From JAIEPW01 sp964471915 (lineage in GTDB: Bacteria > Acidobacteriota > Terriglobia > Bryobacterales > Bryobacteraceae): DNA of 64,000 nucleotides. Position 1 is the first letter of the stretch; each line of letters opens with the position of its first letter. The translations under genes were made by a program, and so were the position numbers. This document shows positions 17,669-27,187 of this stretch, in pieces. The DNA lies in the NCBI GenBank assembly GCA_964471915.1, contig CAYYID010000024.1:3561-67560 (forward strand). The letters are read 5' to 3'. The notes beneath the pieces were generated by a model. That model saw nothing but the letters and a program-made list of their open reading frames with translations. It was not told where the DNA came from and ran no database searches.

Positions 17669-20600
17669 ATGAAGACCAAGATTTTCTTGTGGATGGCCAT
17701 CGGGGTGGCAGCGGGCTGGGGACAGAGCCTGCGCGTGGGACCAGGGGTAAACGCGACGTGGAACCAGCCGGCGCGGTCCGCGTCGCAGCCGTACCGGGTG
17801 GAATTCTGGATGCACGGCGTCGGACCGGGGCCGGGCAACCAGGCGGACGTGATCAATACCGGGGGGGTGGCGTTCCAGGTGAAGTGGAACGGCGGCTCCG
17901 GGTTGTGGCTGGGACCGACGCACCGGACCATTGGTACGCCGTGTAGCATCAAGCCGGCGAACTACCCGAACGGCTTCGCGGTGCGCTACCAGTACGACCC
18001 GGGGCCGGGGAGTGCCGGGAGAGAAACCTGCGAGGTCTACGATCCGTCGAGCGGGACGCGTCAGGGCTCAGAACAGTTCTACACGGGGTCGCTGACGAAC
18101 CCCTTCTCAAACGGATCGCTATACGGGCAGCCAAACGGCGAGTTCTCGATCGGCTTCCTCCGGATCTACTCGACGCTGGTTCCGGCGGCGTCGCGGGTGC
18201 CCCTGCCCACCGATCCGGCCGGCGATCTTCTGGATTTCACGTTCAACAACACGCTGAACGATCGTTCCGGCGGCGGAAGGCACTTGAGTTCCGGGTCGCC
18301 GGCCTACGTGCCGTCGCCACCGCCGGCGGTGGTATCGCGGATCCGGACACCCGGCGCCCCGGGCTGGACCGAGTCGCTGCCCTGCCGGGCGGGATTCCCG
18401 TGCGAGCTTGAGGGCGGCGGCAGTTATTCGACGGCCGAGGCGAGCGGCAACTTGACCTACAACTGGCAACAGCTTGCGGGGCCCACGGCGGTGCGGTGGT
18501 CGTCGCGGACCGTGGCGCAGCCCCACGTGGACGGGATGATCTTCGGGTCGTACCGCTTCCGTCTGCAGGTGACGGACACCAACGGGCAGTCCGCCACGTC
18601 GGAGATCGAGGTGGGCGCGGTCGCGACCGATGACAAGGGCGTGGTGATCAACGCCGATCCGCGGGTGGATAAGTTCCTGGGACCGATGATCGCGCTGGGG
18701 CGGAATCCCTGGACGTGGGCGGACGAACGGCAACTCACGGGCGCAGGGCTGCGTAATGCGGCCTACGGAACGGCGCCTGGTTTCGCGCAATGGCAGTCCG
18801 GCACGGTCGCGTGGAATCGTCAGGGGAATTGCACGACATCACTGTCGGCGGGCATCAACTCGACCGACAACACGATCTCCGTGTCCAACGCTGCGGGCTG
18901 TGACTGGTCGGTTTATCCGGTGTACCTGCAAATCGGCGGCTACTACGGCGAGGTCGTCTCCATTTGCAGTCGCAGCGGCAACACGCTCACCGTTTGCAGC
19001 TATGGACGCAGTTTCAACGGCAGGGTAAGCTCGTGGGGCAGCGGGACCATTGTGGAGCAATTCAGGGTCACAGGCACCGGAACCGGATTCCTGACGACGC
19101 TTTGCCCGGCTGGTCCCGGTCCAGGCGGGACGATCTACGAAACGGGCACGGTAGCGGTAGCGAACAACTCGGCGGCAATCACTCGCGCCGGCGGAGGGAC
19201 ACCCTGGACGGTGAGCGGGGAGCCGACCGGCCGCACGATTCGCATCGACGGCGGAGGAGGCGCGGTGTACGCGGGATCGATCGCGGCGGTGCAGAGCGGA
19301 ACGACGGCCACTCTGAGCCGTAACTGGCTGGGCAGTGATGGCACCTACACGTACCACATCTTGAACAACGACCGTCAGATCCTCGCGCTGGAATGGAACG
19401 ACCCAGCCCTGCCTGACAACCCCGCCGCGCCGAACGGGAACATGATGCCCTGGACTCTTGCCGGCTGCGTCTCGGACACCATCGCTTACGGCAAGGATCG
19501 ATACGAGGCGTTCGGGAGCGGCTCCGTTTCGGGCGAGCGCTACACTTACCACGACTATCCGTGGCTCAACGGGAATGGCTTCGGCCCCAACTACTACGAC
19601 GAGGTCCTGGCGAATTACGCCTTACACTACCGTTCCGGCCTGTCGATGCCGCTCACGGCGGCGCGGAAGCTGAGCCGCTACTGGGCGAAGAACCCGGAAC
19701 TGATGGGCGGCATCATCGGCGGTCCGCCGCGTGCCCTGGCTCTCGGTGGTTCGTTCTTCGCGGCGGTACTGGATGGGCAAAGCGAGGACTGGCCGATCCT
19801 GCGGCGTAAGGTCAGGACCAGCTACGACACGCAGCCCTGCAATCAGGACTTGCGCGAAACCGCATACACGCAAAGCCACCTTGCGCTGGCGGCGCTGTTC
19901 GATCCGGATGCGGCGCAGCGGGCGGTGTGGAAGTCCGAGCTCGCCAAGATGTACACGTTCGATAACAACTGCAAGGGCGCGGACAACAGCTACCCGACCA
20001 GTTACATCACGGACCAGACGGGTGTGGACCTGACCGCGACCAACGGTTCGCGTGATGTGTCGGGCACCAACATTCCGGCAAGCGCTTGCGACACGACGGC
20101 GGGGTCGAACGGCTCTATCGCAAACGGTGCCACCACACTCACAGGAAGCGGGTTTGTTCCGGGGAGTTACATCGCCCTGGCGGGGACGCGCGGCGGCCAG
20201 CCCTGGATTCAGTTTGAGACGATGCAGCACAAGTCCTCGTCTTCGATCACTCTCGGCCAGGCGTGGCAGGGGGACGCGTGTTCTGGTGATTGCAAGTGGT
20301 ACGTGTTCGGCAGCGGGTCGCAATACTTCGTGGTTGGTGGTATGTATGAACGGACGAAGACGCCAGACCAACTTCTCGCTGCACGGATCCAGAACAACGC
20401 CTGCGAGTGGGTCAACTCCAGCCTGATCCGGCTGGCGCTGCCCTTCACAGGGACCACCGGCTCGACCTATCGGTACGGAAAGTACAACCTGTTGGGCAAC
20501 GGGACGCAGGTATACATGGCGGGGATCAAGGCGTATGCCATGAACTACGCCTCGAAGATCGATGACGCGACCCTCGCGGCGAATTACACGGCCCTGGTGA

Positions 20601-21253
20601 GAAACACGGCGCAGTGGATCTTGAACACGGGCACCTACGATCCGAACGACGGGGTGCAACGGAGCGGGATCTTCTACGCGCGCGGGTTCGAGCATTGCGA
20701 ACCAGGGACCATTGGAAGCTGGCACCCCCACCTATGCGCTCCGAATCCCGACCTCAACGGTGAAGTGACCGTCGCCTTGCGGAACGCCTACGAAGCGGAC
20801 GTGACCCTCAAAGACAAAATCGATCGGCTGTACGGATCGACGTGGGGCAAGCCCGGCTGGACCACGGGCGGGGTGTACCAATCGCCCGTGGATCTCACCT
20901 TCCCTGCCGACGTAAACTTCTCGTACAAATACTACGGCCTGATGTTCGGGATGGGTTTCGCGTACCAATGGCCCGCGGCACGCCTGGGCGGAGTGAGTCC
21001 GGTGCAGCCGCAGGACGTGTCGATCAATTTCGACCTGGAGAGCGTGGCCGGGGCGGTATCGGTGCGGGTGGCCGTGACGGCTCCATCCGGCGCGTCGAGC
21101 GAGGTGTTCTGCACCGCGTCTCCATGCTCCGTGACGATGGACCGCCGGCAGGGCGCACATTGGGTCCAGATCGAGTACCGCAACGGTGCGGGCCAAGTGC
21201 TTTCCCGGAGCGAGCCGGACCTGGTTTCGGTAACGCAACGCCTGGAGGATTGA
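17669..21253 (+). CDS. Large mosaic secreted protein with LamG-like and PKD-like domains
   Basis: A 1194-residue exported protein (signal peptide MKTKIFLWMAIGVAAGWGQS). Domains in order by motif: a LamG/concanavalin-like region (about 25-205, YRVEFWMHGVG ... LDFTFNNTLNDRSGGG); a PKD/Ig-like domain (about 225-315, SYRFRLQVTDTNGQSATSEI); small beta modules resembling those in phage structural proteins (about 390-450, 490-560 and 810-880, for example NNSAAITRAGGGTPWTVSGE); a mostly helical region with conserved aromatic residues (about 620-760 and 900-1090); and a short C-terminal beta domain. No catalytic motif is recognised. It sits upstream of an O-antigen ligase in a glycan region, so a role in binding or modifying surface polysaccharide is possible but unproven. 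Confidence 0.75.
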   Translation: MKTKIFLWMAIGVAAGWGQSLRVGPGVNATWNQPARSASQPYRVEFWMHGVGPGPGNQADVINTGGVAFQVKWNGGSGLWLGPTHRTIGTPCSIKPANYPNGFAVRYQYDPGPGSAGRETCEVYDPSSGTRQGSEQFYTGSLTNPFSNGSLYGQPNGEFSIGFLRIYSTLVPAASRVPLPTDPAGDLLDFTFNNTLNDRSGGGRHLSSGSPAYVPSPPPAVVSRIRTPGAPGWTESLPCRAGFPCELEGGGSYSTAEASGNLTYNWQQLAGPTAVRWSSRTVAQPHVDGMIFGSYRFRLQVTDTNGQSATSEIEVGAVATDDKGVVINADPRVDKFLGPMIALGRNPWTWADERQLTGAGLRNAAYGTAPGFAQWQSGTVAWNRQGNCTTSLSAGINSTDNTISVSNAAGCDWSVYPVYLQIGGYYGEVVSICSRSGNTLTVCSYGRSFNGRVSSWGSGTIVEQFRVTGTGTGFLTTLCPAGPGPGGTIYETGTVAVANNSAAITRAGGGTPWTVSGEPTGRTIRIDGGGGAVYAGSIAAVQSGTTATLSRNWLGSDGTYTYHILNNDRQILALEWNDPALPDNPAAPNGNMMPWTLAGCVSDTIAYGKDRYEAFGSGSVSGERYTYHDYPWLNGNGFGPNYYDEVLANYALHYRSGLSMPLTAARKLSRYWAKNPELMGGIIGGPPRALALGGSFFAAVLDGQSEDWPILRRKVRTSYDTQPCNQDLRETAYTQSHLALAALFDPDAAQRAVWKSELAKMYTFDNNCKGADNSYPTSYITDQTGVDLTATNGSRDVSGTNIPASACDTTAGSNGSIANGATTLTGSGFVPGSYIALAGTRGGQPWIQFETMQHKSSSSITLGQAWQGDACSGDCKWYVFGSGSQYFVVGGMYERTKTPDQLLAARIQNNACEWVNSSLIRLALPFTGTTGSTYRYGKYNLLGNGTQVYMAGIKAYAMNYASKIDDATLAANYTALVRNTAQWILNTGTYDPNDGVQRSGIFYARGFEHCEPGTIGSWHPHLCAPNPDLNGEVTVALRNAYEADVTLKDKIDRLYGSTWGKPGWTTGGVYQSPVDLTFPADVNFSYKYYGLMFGMGFAYQWPAARLGGVSPVQPQDVSINFDLESVAGAVSVRVAVTAPSGASSEVFCTASPCSVTMDRRQGAHWVQIEYRNGAGQVLSRSEPDLVSVTQRLED

Positions 21254-21503
21254 CGAAGCTCTCGGAGCGCGGAGAGAGGTCTATTGTGATCCTCCGAGGC
21301 GAAAGCCGTCCCTTCAGGCACCGACCGTGGCAGGGAAACGCCCGGCGGCAGCCTCAAGCCGGAGATGCCGGAAGAGCGCGCAGGCTGTTGTTGTTGCGTG
21401 GAACGACTGCGGCGGAAGGGACTCTCCGCCGATAGGTTAGGGTGGGCTATCATGGCCACAGAAAAGGCTCACGGACTGGTGATTCGAAAATGAGGCTGGT
21501 GAC
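21254..21503 (+). other. Non-coding leader before the O-antigen ligase, possibly structured
   Basis: No convincing reading frame. GGC-GAAA-GCC (21298-21307) is a GNRA-capped hairpin, and further GC-rich complementary segments follow. I could not match it to a known riboswitch class. Confidence 0.25.
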
Positions 21504-23003
21504 ATGCCTCCCATGACCATGCTCCCGGCCGGCGCGCCGCAAGGCCGCGGTGGGCCAGCCGTGGTGAGCTTCGCCCCGGCGGCCGTAAGGTCGGTGGATC
21601 CGCAATGGGATCTGGACCTCAACAATCCCATGCGGCGGATGGGGTTCTTCTTCGCGTTGGGGCTGATCTTCGTCCGGTTCAGCATGCTCAACGACCTAGT
21701 GACTCATGTCCTACACGTGAACCCGTACTTGCTGTACCTGACCACGTTCCCGGCATTGGTCGGATTCGTCGCTTCCGGGGGGATCCGGCGGGCCCTGAGC
21801 AACAAAGCGCTGCTGCTCTGGTGCGGGTTCGTCGTTTGGATGATGGTGTGCGTGCCGTTTAGCGTCTGGAAGGGGGCCTCGGCGGGGAATCTCGGGGTAT
21901 ACATCCGGACGGTGCTGCCGATCCTGTTCTTGGCCGGCGGGTTGGCGATGAACTGGCAGGAATGCCGGCAGATGCTGTACACCGTGGCGATCGCCGGGGC
22001 GTTCAACGCTGTGGCGAGCTACGTCTTCATCCGGGACGTCGGGGGGGGGCGACTTGGGTCTGGATTCACGGGCACGATTGGAAATCCGAACGACTTGGCG
22101 GCGCACCTGCTGTTCATGCTGCCGTATTTCATTTTCTGGGCGGTTGCCGCGAAGGCGCCCTTCGCCCTGCGCCTCCTGGCCTGGCCGTCTCTGGGGTTGG
22201 CGCTCTACTGGATTCTCGTGTCGGGGTCGCGCGGTGCGCTGCTGGCGCTGGTGGTGGCAGCCGGACTGATGCTGCTGCGGCTGCGGCCGGCACAGAGTGT
22301 CGCCGCGCTTGCGGGTGGTATTGTGCTGACGCTTCTGATGCTCCCGGCAATACCCAAGAGCGTCTTGAACCGCGCCATGTCGGTCTTCGGACAACACGAG
22401 GGCTCAGCCGAGGAGCGGTCGGAGGCCGCCGACTCCGCCGCCATCCGCAAGCGCTTGCTGCGTAGAAGCGTCGAACTCAGTCTCACCCACCCGGTTTTCG
22501 GAGTGGGACCGTTTCAGTTCGGCAACGCCGACGGAATGCTGAGCGCGAAAGAAAGCGGCTCGAGCTACACGGGACGCAGCCTATGGTTCCCTGCGCATAA
22601 CTCGTTTTTGACAGTTTCGGCGGAGAGCGGCATGCCGGCATTCCTGTTCTTCTTGGGAGCGTTGTATGTCACGTTACGGGAGGTGCGGCGGGCAGCAAAG
22701 CTCTCGAAGCAGAATGGCGCGATGCCGGAGATCACCACGGCGCTGATCTGTTTCGAGATCAGTCTGCTGAGCTTCTCTGTGGCGATCTTCTTCGTCAACT
22801 TCACGTATTACTTCCATCTGCCGATGGTGGTTGGGTTTGGCACATTGCTGGCGCAGGCGGCCACCCGGGAAGTGAATCGGGTCGCGGCGCCCGTGGGACC
22901 GACCCCAGCCGTGGCAGCAGCGCCGCCACCTCCGGGGCGCACGCCGTTGCGCCCCACCGTCAAAGCGGGGAACCGGTTCCTGCGGCTCAAGGGGCGACGG
23001 TAG
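21504..23003 (+). CDS. O-antigen ligase/polymerase family membrane protein
   Basis: A 499-residue polytopic protein of the WaaL/Wzy_C family, which joins or polymerises lipid-linked glycans on the periplasmic face. About 11-12 hydrophobic helices are visible, with the large periplasmic loop (about residues 300-380) containing RSVELSLTHPVFGVGPFQF and the conserved HNSFL. The cytoplasmic tail is Pro/Ala rich and ends in basic residues. The ATG at 21504 has GAGG upstream; other Met codons a few residues in are possible. The next gene begins 6 bases after the stop, so they form an operon. Confidence 0.82.
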   Translation: MPPMTMLPAGAPQGRGGPAVVSFAPAAVRSVDPQWDLDLNNPMRRMGFFFALGLIFVRFSMLNDLVTHVLHVNPYLLYLTTFPALVGFVASGGIRRALSNKALLLWCGFVVWMMVCVPFSVWKGASAGNLGVYIRTVLPILFLAGGLAMNWQECRQMLYTVAIAGAFNAVASYVFIRDVGGGRLGSGFTGTIGNPNDLAAHLLFMLPYFIFWAVAAKAPFALRLLAWPSLGLALYWILVSGSRGALLALVVAAGLMLLRLRPAQSVAALAGGIVLTLLMLPAIPKSVLNRAMSVFGQHEGSAEERSEAADSAAIRKRLLRRSVELSLTHPVFGVGPFQFGNADGMLSAKESGSSYTGRSLWFPAHNSFLTVSAESGMPAFLFFLGALYVTLREVRRAAKLSKQNGAMPEITTALICFEISLLSFSVAIFFVNFTYYFHLPMVVGFGTLLAQAATREVNRVAAPVGPTPAVAAAPPPPGRTPLRPTVKAGNRFLRLKGRR

Positions 23004-23009
23004 CCGGGA

Positions 23010-24272
23010 ATGGCCGGGACACGGCGGGCTTGGTGCCTAGCGTTGTTTGGGATCGGGTTCGCGGCGCAACTCACGGTGGTGTTCCATGCCCGTCTCTTCG
23101 ATCCCACGCCGAAGGGCGAAACCCGGCGGATCGCGTACTCGCTGGCCACGAAGGGGACCTTCGCCGACCCTTACGCCGCGCCCACGGCATACACCGCGCA
23201 CCGCGCGCCGGCCAGTCCGTTCCTGCATTCGCTGCTCGACCGGGCGTTCGGGTCCGGCGAGGGCGGGCAGATCGCCAAGCAGGTGTATAACAGCGCGCTC
23301 TACGCGACCGCGGCGGCGCTGTTGCCGGTGGTGGCGGCCGCGATCGGATTGCCGTGGCAGGCCGGAGCCGCGGCGGGAGTGCTGGCGGCTATTCCGACCG
23401 GGTACGCAGAGGTGGCGACGGATTGGGAAGGTCCGCTGGTCCAGGTGCTGTTGGGGCTCCTGGTGTGGCTGCACGCCAGCGGGCGCGCGACCCGCAGTCT
23501 CGCCAGCGCCGCGGGCACCGGCGCGCTATGGGGCTTCGCGATGCTCGCCAACCCGACCTTCGTGCTGCTGCTGGCGCTGGCCGCGCTCTGGGAGTGCTTC
23601 CAGGGGCACTGGCGGCAGGCGGCTGCGCTCGCCGCGGTGTCCGGAGCGCTGCTGGCGCCGTGGACGATCCGCAACTACGAGCGGTTCGGCAAGGTGTTTT
23701 TCCTGCGCACCAACCTCGGACTGGAACTGTATATGTCCTCCGGGGACGGCGCGGGCGCGACGTATGCGGCGAACCTGGCGCGGCACGCGCAGGTGCATCC
23801 GAATGCGAACGCCGGGGTGGCTCGCCTGGTCGCGGAACGCGGGGAGCTGTCCTATTACGCGGAACTACAGGAGCGCGCGCTGGCGTGGATGCGGACGCAT
23901 CCCCGCGAATATCTTGCTTTGGTGGCGGAACGGCTCCGCTACTTCCTGTTCCCGGACGACTTCGCCGGCCGGCGATACGCCTATCCGGTATGGGCGGCGA
24001 CCGTGCTGTCGTTTCTGGGGCTGGGCCTCATGTTGCTCCGCCAGCGGCGGGCGGCGCTGGTGATCCTGCTGGCGGCCGGACTCTACAGCAGCCTGTACAT
24101 CCTGGTGTCGTCCATGAACTGGCGGTACCGGCAGCCGACCTATCCGCTGACCACGCTGGCGGCGGGCTATCTGCTGTGGGACGGATCCGGAGGCCGGCGC
24201 GCGCGCCAGAGCGGCACAAAGGCCCAGGGTGAAATACCGCAGGGAGCCAGCGGTGACATCCCGGCGCCCTAA
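23010..24272 (+). CDS. GT-C family membrane glycosyltransferase (ArnT/GT39-like)
   Basis: A 420-residue polytopic protein. The first loop contains an acidic residue (E37 in TPKGETRRIAYSLA) and AYTAHRAPASPFLHSL, a layout seen in ArnT-like transferases. Eight to ten hydrophobic helices follow, and SSLYILVSSMNWRYRQPTYPL lies near the C-terminus. It is tightly coupled to the upstream O-antigen ligase gene, so it probably adds a sugar during assembly of the same glycan. The tail after residue 395 is hydrophilic. Confidence 0.7.
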   Translation: MAGTRRAWCLALFGIGFAAQLTVVFHARLFDPTPKGETRRIAYSLATKGTFADPYAAPTAYTAHRAPASPFLHSLLDRAFGSGEGGQIAKQVYNSALYATAAALLPVVAAAIGLPWQAGAAAGVLAAIPTGYAEVATDWEGPLVQVLLGLLVWLHASGRATRSLASAAGTGALWGFAMLANPTFVLLLALAALWECFQGHWRQAAALAAVSGALLAPWTIRNYERFGKVFFLRTNLGLELYMSSGDGAGATYAANLARHAQVHPNANAGVARLVAERGELSYYAELQERALAWMRTHPREYLALVAERLRYFLFPDDFAGRRYAYPVWAATVLSFLGLGLMLLRQRRAALVILLAAGLYSSLYILVSSMNWRYRQPTYPLTTLAAGYLLWDGSGGRRARQSGTKAQGEIPQGASGDIPAP

Positions 24273-24551
24273 AGTCGCCAGGAATGTGGGACGATCCGGG
24301 ATTGTGAACAAGGCGAACAGGGAAACTACTCTGCCGGAAGTACTATAGATGAGGATGTCAATTTGCGGATCGACCGGCTGCGAAAGCTTCGCGCTGATTC
24401 GCGTGAGACTTTGACCTTCGGCGAACGAACGCATGACTCCATCCCGGCGCCAGCTACTGACGAAGATAACCAAACGAACTACCTAGTCCAACGGCTTCGG
24501 AGCGTCGAATTCGATCAGCAGCGGCCGAAGGACTTGAATCTGGGAATAACG

Positions 24552-25607
24552 ATGAGAAAAAGCCAAACGAACTCCTTTACTGATTTACCGCTCTCGGCCG
24601 CGCGGCTGGACCGTCGCCGAAAGCGCTTATCAGACGGTGATCGCGGGTTCGTTCGATCTTCGCTAATCGCCTCATTCCTCAGAGGCGGGCTGGCGACTCT
24701 GGGTGTCGGCTTCCTGTTTCTTTTTCTGACCTCTGGATCCTTTCGCATGGGTGTTCCCGGCTTCCCTTGGGTGCGAGAATCAGCATATCTTCTTTGGGGC
24801 AATCTTAACACCGACCTCAGGGACGGGTTCGTGTGGTTTGATCGGCTGCCGACGTTCGAGGCGATCGAAACGTTCACGCCGCGCGTCGCCGTTAGCGGTT
24901 TCGCGGATGGCGTCGTTCAGTGGAATACACCGCAAGGTGTTTTTTGGATGCCCCCGAGCGAAGGTCCGGTAGCCCTTCGTGACATGCTGGGCAATATAGA
25001 GAAAGAGACATACAGCTATAAGGGCCAGACCGTCAAACCAGGACAGATTGTGCTCGATTGCGGAGCTCACCTCGGATCGTTTGTGCGCTTTGCCCTGAAC
25101 AAAGGGGCTGCCACAGTCATAGCCATAGAGCCCTCCGCGCTGAAGGTCGCCTGCCTGCGCAAGACATTCGCGTCTGAAGTGGCACTTGGCCGAGTTCGAG
25201 TGGAACAGGTTGGTGTTTGGAGCAAAGAGGACAAACTCTGGCTGGCGGGCGATCCGAGCCTGGTGAACTCGGTTCTGGAAGGCCGACCCGGTGTAGGGCA
25301 CGGCGAGTGGGTACGGACGCTGCCCATTGACCAACTCGTCAAGGAGTTGAACCTACCCCGGGTCGACTTCATAAAGATGGATATCGAGGGTGCAGAAACC
25401 GAGGCGCTAAAGGGTGCCTACCAAACGATCAAGAAGTTTCATCCGTTCTTGGCGATCGGCACCGAGCATACCGCCGATTGGGCAGCGAATACCCGGAGCG
25501 TGATCTCGGTGATTCAAGGAACCGGAGTGGAGTACCGCCTCGGCTTCGGCCGCTACGGAAGTCTGCCAAGAAAACCCGCGGCTCCGATGGAGGTATTCTT
25601 CTACTGA
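24552..25607 (+). CDS. FkbM family methyltransferase with an N-terminal membrane anchor
   Basis: A 351-residue protein. Residues about 38-58 form one hydrophobic helix, and the C-terminal two thirds is an FkbM-type SAM-dependent O-methyltransferase: VLDCGAHLGSFVRFALNKG (SAM motif I), AIEPSALKVACL, and FIKMDIEGAETEALKG. FkbM enzymes methylate sugar hydroxyls, which suits the surrounding glycan genes. The ATG at 24552 is chosen; the frame is open further upstream only from a TTG without ribosome site. Base composition is visibly less GC-rich than the neighbours, which suggests later acquisition. The 279-base gap upstream holds no recognised gene. The 3' end overlaps the opposing gene by 7 bases. 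Confidence 0.8.
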   Translation: MRKSQTNSFTDLPLSAARLDRRRKRLSDGDRGFVRSSLIASFLRGGLATLGVGFLFLFLTSGSFRMGVPGFPWVRESAYLLWGNLNTDLRDGFVWFDRLPTFEAIETFTPRVAVSGFADGVVQWNTPQGVFWMPPSEGPVALRDMLGNIEKETYSYKGQTVKPGQIVLDCGAHLGSFVRFALNKGAATVIAIEPSALKVACLRKTFASEVALGRVRVEQVGVWSKEDKLWLAGDPSLVNSVLEGRPGVGHGEWVRTLPIDQLVKELNLPRVDFIKMDIEGAETEALKGAYQTIKKFHPFLAIGTEHTADWAANTRSVISVIQGTGVEYRLGFGRYGSLPRKPAAPMEVFFY

Positions 25608-27094
25608 ACGGCTGGCGGACCGAGTCGGAAAAGAGCATACTCGGCGTTTTCGAAAACAACTTCGCGCTGCGGAAACAGAGCGAGGGCGGCTTCGAGCTTC
25701 GGCCGCGACTCTTGATGGTGCTTGCTGAGCAACAAATAGTCCGCTTTCATCCTGCGAAAGAACCGAGCATACTGCCCAGCGTCGGTCGATTGCAGAGGGA
25801 AGAACAAGCTCGGCCGGTCCGTCAGCAAAGCCAGGTAGCGAGCGCTGTCGCTCACAATCCGGGCCTGGGGATCCGTATGCGTGCGAATGAAGGCGATCGA
25901 CTCCCGGTAGGTCTGGGTATGGATGCCGTCCTCTAACGGACCCGTGACGGTGCGGTATGCTCCGGGAATTGCTGCCGCCATCGCCAGGGCCGTTCCCAGC
26001 GCCAGAAAGCGCCCACCGAGAAAGCGCAATTGCCTCGTCCACAGATCCCGCAGAGCCTCAGAGAGGTACAGGAGATAAAGAGGCATGAGCGGAATCAGGT
26101 ACCGGGTGTTCCACATCCAGTAGAAGAAAAGCACCCCAAGGTATGCGGCGGCGTACAGGTCCGCCGGCGAAGGTCCCTCGCGGCGCAGCTTGCGGAGGAA
26201 GCCCCAGGCGGCGAGCGCGGTGGTCACGGCCCACAGCGCGACGCGCGGCCAGCGTCCGCCCGGGAGGCCGTAGAACAGGGCGAAGCTGCCGCGGAGCAAT
26301 TCCCGCATGTTGGCCAGGTTGGTGGTCAAATCAAACCGGAACTGCGTGCGCACATAGTTGGAATCGCTGTGCAGCAACAGATTTGATCCGGCGAGCGCGC
26401 CCACAAAAACCAGCCCGGCCACGAAGGCGAAGCGGCTGGGGCGGCGGTTGCGCCACAGGTCATAGAGACACAGTCCGAGAATCAGCGCGCCGCCGATCGA
26501 GCGGGTGAAGTACGCCGCGGCGGCCAAGGCGCCGGCGGCGAGTCCCCACGGCAGCCAGCCGCTCCGGTCCCGCTCGGTCTGGTAGATCCATTGGATGACG
26601 GCAAGTCCGGTGAACGAGACCAGCAGAAACAGCGGCTCGCTGAAGATGTTGTGAATCAGGCCGAGCGGAAAGATGTTGCCGGTGAAAAAGACGCAGGCAA
26701 GCAGGGTCCAGCCGGGGCTGAGCCGGGCACGCAGCAGGAAGTAGATCGGGATCAGCGCCAGGGCCAGCAGGAGGCGATTGAAGTCCAGCAGGAAGGGCAG
26801 ATCCACGCCGCGGGCGGCCACCAGCGGGGTGAGCACCAGCGGCAGCGCCGGCGGAAAAGTTGGGGTGCCTTCCATCCAGGCTTCGTCGTCGTAAACGTAA
26901 GGGGTCTTGGCGTAGGGCTGCCCGGTGGCGAGGTTGCGCGCGTGCATGACATACAGCGCCGAATCCCCGCCCCACTGGACGCCCCCGCGCTGGGTGCTTT
27001 CAAACAAAAGGAATGCGCTGAGTACGAGCAGCGGCAGGCCGAGCCGCGTGGTCCAAGTGGTTGGCAAACCAGTATTTACCCCCAAGGCTCCCAT
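25601..27094 (-). CDS. GT39-like membrane glycosyltransferase
   Basis: A 497-residue polytopic protein. The first loop motif WGGDSALYVMHARNLATGQP, with acidic D44, followed by EAWMEGTPTFPPALP, is typical of the ArnT/PMT-type GT-C family. About ten hydrophobic helices follow, and a soluble C-terminal domain of roughly 100 residues (YRESIAFIRTHTDPQARIV onwards). It lies on the opposite strand inside the glycan region and overlaps the FkbM gene tail-to-tail by 7 bases. The acceptor is unknown. Confidence 0.78.
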   Translation of the reverse strand: MGALGVNTGLPTTWTTRLGLPLLVLSAFLLFESTQRGGVQWGGDSALYVMHARNLATGQPYAKTPYVYDDEAWMEGTPTFPPALPLVLTPLVAARGVDLPFLLDFNRLLLALALIPIYFLLRARLSPGWTLLACVFFTGNIFPLGLIHNIFSEPLFLLVSFTGLAVIQWIYQTERDRSGWLPWGLAAGALAAAAYFTRSIGGALILGLCLYDLWRNRRPSRFAFVAGLVFVGALAGSNLLLHSDSNYVRTQFRFDLTTNLANMRELLRGSFALFYGLPGGRWPRVALWAVTTALAAWGFLRKLRREGPSPADLYAAAYLGVLFFYWMWNTRYLIPLMPLYLLYLSEALRDLWTRQLRFLGGRFLALGTALAMAAAIPGAYRTVTGPLEDGIHTQTYRESIAFIRTHTDPQARIVSDSARYLALLTDRPSLFFPLQSTDAGQYARFFRRMKADYLLLSKHHQESRPKLEAALALFPQREVVFENAEYALFRLGPPAVQ

Positions 27095-27187
27095 CCTACC
27101 AGCACATCCCGGCGGCGAGCCCGGTAAACTGGAGGGGCATCTACAGGCTGGCGCGGATTTTGCCGAGTCAAAGGAAGGGGACTCAGT

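Noticed and set aside
21290..21420. c-di-GMP (GEMM) riboswitch before the O-antigen ligase
   Set aside because: The expected conserved segments were not found in order.
24363..24551. Longer FkbM protein from the TTG at 24363
   Set aside because: No ribosome site, hydrophilic unconserved extension; ATG 24552 gives a normal anchored protein.
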